Source: Ornithinicoccus sp045032955
GTDB lineage: Bacteria; Actinomycetota; Actinomycetes; Actinomycetales; Dermatophilaceae
NCBI RefSeq assembly: GCF_045032955.1
Contig: NZ_JBJFZU010000010.1
Location: 124,001-188,000, forward strand
Length of the DNA: 64,000 nt
Reading direction: 5' to 3'
The notes under the pieces are model-generated. The model worked only from the letters and a program-made list of their open reading frames with translations, ran no database searches and was not told the DNA's origin. The first letter of the stretch is position 1; the number at the start of each line of letters is the position of its first letter. Below are positions 58,996 through 64,000 of the stretch, piece by piece. The position numbers and the translations under genes are program-made.

Positions 58996-60930
58996 TCAGC
59001 GCAGGTACTCCTCCCACCAGGCCAGGATGTGCTCGAAACGCTGCTGACGGTGCCGGGGCTGACCGGCGCGGGAGAGCTCGTGCCCCTCGCCGGGGAAGAT
59101 GAGCAGCTTGCTCGGCACCCCGTTGCGCTGGAGCCGTGCGAAGAGCCGCTGGCCCTGCTCGAGCGGGCACCGGAAGTCGCGCTCCGAGTGGATCACCAGG
59201 GTGGGGGTGGTGATGTTGTCGGCCCAGGTCAGCGGCGACTGCTCGTGGGTGAACTGTCCGGCGTACTCGTCCGCGAAGAACCAGCCGATGTCGCTGGTCC
59301 CGGCGAAGCTGTCCCAGGCGTTGACGGCGCGCTCGCTGATCGCGGCGGTGAACCTGTCGGTATGCCCGACCAGCCAGGTCGTCATCAGTCCCCCGTAGGA
59401 GCCGCCCTGCACGCCGACCCGTGAGCCGTCCAGCCCCGGCAGGGTGAGGGCGTGGTCCAGCAGCGCGGTGAGGTCGGCGACGTCCACCGTGCCGATCGCC
59501 TCCTTGAGCACCCGGCCGTGGTCGGCGCCATAGCCGGAGCCGCCGCGCGGGTTGCCCATGACGACGGCATACCCCGCCCCGGCGAGCACCTGGGCCTCGT
59601 CGAAGAGGTTGCCGGAGTACTGCGCGTAGGGGCCACCGTGGATCATCAGCACCACCGGGTGCCCCGCCTTGCGGCGCGCACGGGTGCTGGGGCGGAACAA
59701 CCACCCGTGCACCGGGTAGCCGTCGTTCGCGGAGGCGTTCAGCTCCTCCGGCTCGATCGGGTCGGCTGTCCCGGTGAGGTGACCGGCGAAGTCGGTCCGT
59801 CGAGTGAGCGGCTCGTCGGTGCGGCCCACGAAGATCTCCGCGTGCGAGGTGCGGGTGCCGCCGACCGCGACCACGACGTCACCGTTCGCGGCGAGCGCGC
59901 TCACGCTCACGTGCCCGTCCAGCAGCACCGCTCCGGAGGCGAGGTTCCGGACGACGCTGTCGCCCCGGTGCTCCAGGGCCGCGACCACGCTGCCGTCCCC
60001 GGCGATCACCGGCGGGCAGGCGGCACCGTCTGTCTCGGCGTCGGTCAGCGCGAGCCCCGGACCGTCGAGTCGGCGCAGCACGGCGTTCCGGGCGACGAAG
60101 TCCTGCTTGGACGGTCCGAGGTCGGCCGCGCCGTAGACGGCGGTCCCGTCGGGACCGACGTGCAGGCTGCCGACCGAGGAGGTGCCGTCGGTGTGCCGGC
60201 GGAAGCCGCGGCCGCGCAGGTCCACCGAGCAGATGTCGCTGACCAGGGTGTCCGGGACCCATCCGCCGCGTCGGTCCCGGGAGGCGACGAAGGCCACCCG
60301 GGTGCCGCCGTGCAGGAAGGTCGGGCCGAGGTCGTCGCCGCGACCACGGGTGAGCTGCGTGCTCTCCGGGAGCTTCTCGGCGTCCTCGGCGTCGGCGGCG
60401 GGCGCCTGCGACAGGTCGACGAGGAAGATCTTGCTGGGCCGGTCGAGCACGTAGCCGAGGCCGTCCGCCAGGTAGGTGGCGTGCTCGATGAGCCGAGGTG
60501 CCTCCTGATCGGGCTTGATGTCGTCGTCGGTCCCGTACCGCCCCTCCTCGGGGACGCGGGCGGCGTACGCCAGGTGGGTCCCGTCCGGCGACCAGCCGAA
60601 GGAGGAGACCCCGAGCGGCTGCTCGGTGAGCCGTCGGGCGTCACCACCGTCGGCCGGGAGCACGTGCAGCTGCGGGGGTCCGTCCTCGCCGCCGCGCAGG
60701 AAGGCCAGCCGCGAGCCGTCGGGGGAGTAGCGCGGTGCGGAGTCGCGGGTGTCCTGGGTCAGGCGCACCGGCTCACTGCCCTCCTCCCGCAGGTCGAGGC
60801 GCCACAGGCTGGTGCGGTAGCGGTTGTCCTCCACGTCCGGTCGGGCGACGGTGAAGACCACGTCTCGGCCGTCGGGGTGGACCGTGGGGGAGGACAGGGT
60901 GCGGATCTTGGTCAGGTCTCCAGGCTTCAC
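58996..60930 (-). CDS. S9 family prolyl oligopeptidase
   Basis: A 644-residue cytosolic peptidase. An N-terminal beta-propeller of about 380 residues (SSPTVHPDGRDVVFTV, RYSPDGSRLAFLRG) caps the alpha/beta-hydrolase domain starting near GWLFRPSTRARRKAGHPVVLMIHGGPYAQYSG. The triad is Ser in GVQGGSYGGLMTTWLVG, Asp in HSERDFRCPLEQ and His in GEGHELSRAGQPRHR. GTG 60930 is selected because TAGGGT ends seven bases upstream; longer upstream starts cross the divergent gene. No signal peptide is seen, so it probably degrades small peptides in the cytoplasm. Confidence 0.93.
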   Translation of the reverse strand: MKPGDLTKIRTLSSPTVHPDGRDVVFTVARPDVEDNRYRTSLWRLDLREEGSEPVRLTQDTRDSAPRYSPDGSRLAFLRGGEDGPPQLHVLPADGGDARRLTEQPLGVSSFGWSPDGTHLAYAARVPEEGRYGTDDDIKPDQEAPRLIEHATYLADGLGYVLDRPSKIFLVDLSQAPAADAEDAEKLPESTQLTRGRGDDLGPTFLHGGTRVAFVASRDRRGGWVPDTLVSDICSVDLRGRGFRRHTDGTSSVGSLHVGPDGTAVYGAADLGPSKQDFVARNAVLRRLDGPGLALTDAETDGAACPPVIAGDGSVVAALEHRGDSVVRNLASGAVLLDGHVSVSALAANGDVVVAVGGTRTSHAEIFVGRTDEPLTRRTDFAGHLTGTADPIEPEELNASANDGYPVHGWLFRPSTRARRKAGHPVVLMIHGGPYAQYSGNLFDEAQVLAGAGYAVVMGNPRGGSGYGADHGRVLKEAIGTVDVADLTALLDHALTLPGLDGSRVGVQGGSYGGLMTTWLVGHTDRFTAAISERAVNAWDSFAGTSDIGWFFADEYAGQFTHEQSPLTWADNITTPTLVIHSERDFRCPLEQGQRLFARLQRNGVPSKLLIFPGEGHELSRAGQPRHRQQRFEHILAWWEEYLR

Positions 60931-60993
60931 CCGTCCGACCCTACGCCGGTCGTCGGGAGCGGGTGTGTCGGTGCCGGTTCGTACACTTGTTCT
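60931..60993. promoter_or_regulatory. Divergent promoters, S9 peptidase and DUF222-HNH gene
   Basis: Minus strand: TAGGGT (complement of 60938-60943), seven bases before GTG 60930. Plus strand: TACACT 60982-60987, six bases before ATG 60994. Both predict leaderless transcripts. Confidence 0.55.
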
Positions 60994-62277
60994 ATGGACG
61001 AGGGGGTCGCGGTGCAGGGACCGCCCGGCGAAGGGGCCGTGGCGGTCCTGGGTATGCTGCGCGCCGCGCTGGACCGCAGCGTCACCGCGCTGTCCGCTCC
61101 GGCCCTGCTGCAGGAGGGTGAGCTCGGGGACGTGCTGGGAGCCCTGGACGCGGTGACCAGCCGGAGCCACGCATTGATGGTCGCGGTGCTGCGGGAGGCG
61201 ATCGCCCGGGGCCTGCACGGTGAGTCGGGGTTCAGCGAGGTCGACTGGTTGCGCCTGGTCTGCCCCGCGGTGTCGTCCCGCGAGGCCGCTGAGATCGCCT
61301 GCCTCGCCCGGGCCGGGCAGGAGCAGGTGCACGGGCCGCTGCTGGAGGCGGTGCGCAGCGGGGCGCTGCCGGTGGGACGCGCCGCGGCGGTGGTCCGGGC
61401 GCTGGGGCGGGTCCGGACGGCTATCGGTCCCACGGAGTATGCGCGGGCGGCCGAGCTGATGACCATGGCCGCGACGGATGCCCGACTGGGTGAGGCGGAC
61501 CTGGCCAGGGTGGGCGCGCAGCTGGTCGCCACCTGTCTGTCGGAGGGCGAGCAGGTCGCCCGTGACCGGGCGCGGGAGCAGCTGAGGGACGTGCACGAGT
61601 CGAGCCTGGCCGACGGCTCGGTGCGGCGGGTGGTCATCACCTTCGGCCAGGATGCGGACTACGCCGCATTCCGTGCGGTGATGATGTCACCGCTCGCCGC
61701 GCCGGCCACCCTGGAGGAGACACGTGCCACCGGGCAGGTGGAGACCAGGACGCCCGGGCAACGACGTTACGACGCGCTGATGGCCGTGCTGCGCCGCGGT
61801 GTGGCCGGGAGCACCGGTCAACCGACGACCCCCAAGGCGCAGCTGATGGTCACCATCCCGCTGGGCGTCCTGACCGGGCAGGACCCGGGGTGCGGCGTCA
61901 GCGGCTCCGGCGGGCCGGGTGGGGCGGGCGGACCGGCGCTGAGCGCGCACCGGGCCCGTCAGCTGGCATGTGAGGCGGACCTGATCCCGGCCGTGCTGGG
62001 CACCCGCAGCGAGATCCTGGACCTGGGGCGTGCGGCCCGCCTGGTCACCCCCGGCCAGCGACGTGCGCTGGCCCACCGGGACCAAGGTTGCACCTTCCCC
62101 GGCTGCTACGTGCCCGCGAGCTGGTGCGACGCGCACCACATCGTCCACTGGTCCCGTGGCGGGCGCTCGGACCTCGCCAACTACGCACTGCTGTGCGCCC
62201 GTCACCACACCTGGGTCCACCAGCACGAGAGCACCGCGACGACCGACGTCACCGGCGTCACCTGGCATCTCCGATGA
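60994..62277 (+). CDS. DUF222/HNH endonuclease-motif protein (13E12-like)
   Basis: A 427-residue protein with a long helical DUF222 region (about 30-340) and a C-terminal HNH domain: CTFPGCYVPASWCDAHHIVHWSRGGRSDLANYALLCARHHTWVHQ, which has Cys pairs for zinc and the His-Asn-His nuclease residues. Such proteins are abundant in actinobacterial genomes (13E12-type repeats), and their biological role is unclear. A flexible Gly/Pro/Ser segment separates the domains. No flanking transposon ends are evident. Confidence 0.88.
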   Translation: MDEGVAVQGPPGEGAVAVLGMLRAALDRSVTALSAPALLQEGELGDVLGALDAVTSRSHALMVAVLREAIARGLHGESGFSEVDWLRLVCPAVSSREAAEIACLARAGQEQVHGPLLEAVRSGALPVGRAAAVVRALGRVRTAIGPTEYARAAELMTMAATDARLGEADLARVGAQLVATCLSEGEQVARDRAREQLRDVHESSLADGSVRRVVITFGQDADYAAFRAVMMSPLAAPATLEETRATGQVETRTPGQRRYDALMAVLRRGVAGSTGQPTTPKAQLMVTIPLGVLTGQDPGCGVSGSGGPGGAGGPALSAHRARQLACEADLIPAVLGTRSEILDLGRAARLVTPGQRRALAHRDQGCTFPGCYVPASWCDAHHIVHWSRGGRSDLANYALLCARHHTWVHQHESTATTDVTGVTWHLR

Positions 62278-62287
62278 CCCTGCCCCG

Positions 62288-62311
62288 CACCCGGCCGTCA
62301 CCGGCCGGGTG
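62288..62311. terminator. Bidirectional terminator
   Basis: CACCCGGCC (62288-62296) and GGCCGGGTG (62303-62311) form a 9-bp stem with a 6-base loop between the convergent DUF222-HNH and Nudix-DHFR genes. Confidence 0.5.
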
Positions 62312-62354
62312 ACCGGCATGCGCCCAGCGCTCGCCGGGCTCGCGGCACCACCGC

Positions 62355-63308
62355 TCAGCGGCGTCGCCAGGTCACCCAGGCGAGGACGTCCCCCTCGCCG
62401 GGGAGGCGTTCGGTCTCGCGCCAGAGCGAGGTGTCCACCTCGGGGAACCGGGTCGATCCCGGCGGCGCGAGGTCGACCTCGGTGAGCAGCAGCCGGTCCG
62501 CCGCGGCGATCGTCTGCGCGTAGATCTCGCCCCCGCCGGCCACGAAGACCTCACCGTCCCCCGCCATCAGCAGGGCCTCCGGCAGGGAGTGGGCGACCTC
62601 GGCGCCGGGGCCGGTCCAGTCGCGCTGCCGGGTCACCACGATCGTGCGTCGACCCGGCAGCGCCCGACCGATGGAGTCCCAGGTGCCTCGACCCATGACC
62701 AGGACACCGCCGGTGGTCGTCTCCTTGAAGAAGCGGAGGTCCGCCGGCAGGTGCCATGGCATCACCGCCCCGTCACCGATGACCCCGTTGCGTCCGCGGG
62801 CCGCGATCAGCGTCAACCGCTGGTCGAACCCGTGCTCCAGCAGGCACCCGAGCTGCCCGTCCCGCAGCGCGGCCAAGGCGCGCCGCTCGTGCGGGACGGT
62901 CCTGGCGGGAAGGTCGTCCAGCGGCCACCACGCGAGCCGCTCGGCCTTGTCCGGCTCCGCCAGGTGCGGCTCGCCGTCCCAACGTCGGGCGGTCAGGAAG
63001 ACGTCCACCCTCTGCTCGACCGGGTCGGGCAGGGCGCAGCTGCGCTGCACGGTCGCCCAGTACTCCAGGTCCTCCTCGGCGAGGCGGACGCCCAGCTCCT
63101 CCTGCGCCTCCCGGAGGCCCGCGGCCCGGAACGTCTCGCCCGGCTCCACGTGCCCCGCGGCCCCGCACGCCCACCAGCCGTCCATGTACGGCGTGCCCCG
63201 TCTCAGCTGGAGCAGCACCTCGGGGCCGCGTGCCCCGTCACGCTGCAGCGCCACGTAGGTCGCGGGCACCAGGGCCCCGGGCCGGGGCGTCGCCGGGGGA
63301 ACCGTCAT
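62355..63308 (-). CDS. Fused Nudix hydrolase-dihydrofolate reductase
   Basis: A single uninterrupted 317-residue frame. The N-terminal half is a Nudix hydrolase with the box GHVEPGETFRAAGLREAQEELGV (about 55-77) after MDGWWACGAAG. After a short link (HGFDQR, about 161) comes a full DHFR domain: LTLIAARGRNGVIG, MPWHLPADLRFFKETT (catalytic Asp), VLVMGRGTWDSIG, VFVAGGGEIYAQ, ending AWVTWRRR. DHFR reduces dihydrofolate made by ThyA, encoded just upstream with an ATGA overlap. The Nudix substrate is unknown; dihydroneopterin triphosphate would suit the pathway. An internal TTG at the junction could also start free DHFR. Confidence 0.88.
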   Translation of the reverse strand: MTVPPATPRPGALVPATYVALQRDGARGPEVLLQLRRGTPYMDGWWACGAAGHVEPGETFRAAGLREAQEELGVRLAEEDLEYWATVQRSCALPDPVEQRVDVFLTARRWDGEPHLAEPDKAERLAWWPLDDLPARTVPHERRALAALRDGQLGCLLEHGFDQRLTLIAARGRNGVIGDGAVMPWHLPADLRFFKETTTGGVLVMGRGTWDSIGRALPGRRTIVVTRQRDWTGPGAEVAHSLPEALLMAGDGEVFVAGGGEIYAQTIAAADRLLLTEVDLAPPGSTRFPEVDTSLWRETERLPGEGDVLAWVTWRRR

Positions 63309-64000
63309 ACCGCGATCGGTGCCTTGATGGACGGGGCGGCCACGTAGTCCCGCACCTCCACGTCCTCCAGCTCGAAGGCGTCGATCGCCCTCACCTCCGG
63401 GTTGAGCCACAGCGTCGGCAGCGGACCGGGGGAGCGGGTCAGCTGCTCGGCCGCCTGGTCGAGGTGGTTGAGGTAGAGGTGGGCGTCGCCCAGGGTGTGC
63501 ACGAAGTCCTTGGCCCGCAGGTCGGTGACCTGGGCCACCATGTGCGTCAGCAGCGCGTACGACGCGATGTTGAAGGGGACGCCCAGGAAGGTGTCGGCGC
63601 TGCGCTGGTACAGCTGGCAGGACAGCCACCCGCGCCGGTCGGGGTCCTCCGGCGCGGCCGGGGCGACGTAGAACTGGAAGAGGGTGTGGCACGGGGGTAG
63701 CGCCATCTGCTCGACCTCGGCGACGTTCCAGGCGGAGACGATGTGCCGGCGCGAGTCGGGGTTGGCCCGCAGCCCGGTGACGAGCCGCTGGATCTGGTCG
63801 ATCGTCCCGCCGTCCGGGCTGGGCCAGGAGCGCCACTGGTGCCCGTAGACGGGCCCCAGGTCGCCCTGGTCGTCCGCCCACTCGTCCCAGATCGTGATCC
63901 TGCGCTCCTGCAGCCAGCGCACGTTGGTGTCCCCGCGCAGGAACCAGAGCAGCTCGCCGATGATCGAGCGCAGGTGCAGCCTCTTGGTCGTCAGGGCCGG
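63305..64000 (-). CDS. thyA: Thymidylate synthase (5' end outside window)
   Basis: ThyA methylates dUMP using methylene-THF, producing dihydrofolate for the DHFR encoded next. The C-terminal 231 residues are visible. The frame runs off the window edge, beginning TTKRLHLRSIIGELLWFLRGDTN. It contains the active-site PPCHTLFQFYV with the nucleophilic Cys, CQLYQRSADTFLGVPFNIASYALL and DFVHTLGDAHLY. The C-terminus SIKAPIAV is standard. The TGA overlaps the ATG of the Nudix-DHFR gene. Confidence 0.96.
   Translation of the reverse strand, partial: PALTTKRLHLRSIIGELLWFLRGDTNVRWLQERRITIWDEWADDQGDLGPVYGHQWRSWPSPDGGTIDQIQRLVTGLRANPDSRRHIVSAWNVAEVEQMALPPCHTLFQFYVAPAAPEDPDRRGWLSCQLYQRSADTFLGVPFNIASYALLTHMVAQVTDLRAKDFVHTLGDAHLYLNHLDQAAEQLTRSPGPLPTLWLNPEVRAIDAFELEDVEVRDYVAAPSIKAPIAV

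Noticed and set aside
60994..62277. Homing or mobile element based on the HNH domain
   Set aside because: No terminal repeats, integrase, intron or intein boundaries are seen; DUF222-HNH proteins are ordinary multi-copy chromosomal genes in actinobacteria.

Overview
The window is about 64 kb of chromosome from a high-GC actinobacterium, most likely an Intrasporangiaceae/Ornithinimicrobiaceae-type micrococcalean. Pointers are the GuaB3-SURF1-DUF3817-guaA run, MurT-GatD, sucCD followed by a DUF6350 gene and purN, folD-DUF3017, the SpoIIM/RDD/DUF58/MoxR/DUF4350/DUF4129 block and acyl-CoA carboxylase genes. The genus is inferred from gene order and protein flavour only. No rRNA, tRNA, CRISPR array, insertion sequence or phage gene was found. 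The DNA is almost entirely coding, no gene-free stretch exceeds 300 bases, and many neighbouring genes overlap by 1-11 bases (ATGA or GTGA type).

Layout. 0-5.1 kb: end of guaB3, a surface beta-propeller gene, a SURF1 gene, a DUF3817 gene and guaA. 5.1-7.2 kb: murT-gatD (lipid II amidation). 7.2-9.2 kb, minus strand: three membrane proteins. 9.3-20.9 kb: pcrA, sucCD, a PerM/DUF6350 gene, purN, a methyltransferase gene, purH behind a ZTP (pfl) riboswitch, a DMT permease gene, an ACT-domain gene and folD. 21-25.9 kb: DUF3017, mdh, a LysM gene, a 2'-5' RNA ligase-like gene, a GT4 glycosyltransferase gene and manC. 25.9-28.3 kb: pyrD and an M20 amidohydrolase gene. 28.4-39.6 kb: a nucleoside uptake and breakdown locus (BMP lipoprotein, ABC ATPase, two permeases, cdd, deoA, deoC, a cupin gene, add). 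39.6-47 kb: the RDD/SpoIIM/DUF58/MoxR/DUF4350/DUF4129 membrane block. 47-52.6 kb: a uridine kinase-like gene, a PH-domain gene, a phosphohexomutase/phosphopentomutase gene, a purine nucleoside phosphorylase gene, an LpdA-type flavoprotein gene and a PspC gene. 52.7-57.8 kb: an acyl-CoA catabolic module (biotin carboxylase/BCCP, MerR regulator, acyl-CoA dehydrogenase, carboxyltransferase). 58-64 kb: SRPBCC, a small multidrug exporter, an S9 peptidase, a DUF222-HNH protein, a fused Nudix-DHFR protein and thyA (5' end outside the window).

How the genes work together. One-carbon and purine synthesis (purN, purH, folD, guaA, guaB3, DHFR, ThyA) and nucleoside salvage (BMP transporter, Cdd, DeoA, DeoC, Add, PNP, phosphomutase, kinase) are strongly represented. 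The TCA genes mdh and sucCD are also present.

The most distinctive structural feature is promoter layout. About twenty starts have a TANNNT-type -10 hexamer 6-7 bases (rarely 8-9) upstream of the initiation codon, which predicts leaderless transcripts. Two divergent gene pairs (manC/pyrD and deoC/cupin) each use a 23-bp intergenic region in which the two -10 hexamers share one TA dinucleotide. Other points to check are the Nudix-DHFR fusion, the MurT without a zinc ribbon, the two large nested inverted repeats at convergent gene ends, the LiuR-like double operator, an orphan palindromic operator, and the overrepresented GTATGC/GCATAC hexamer.
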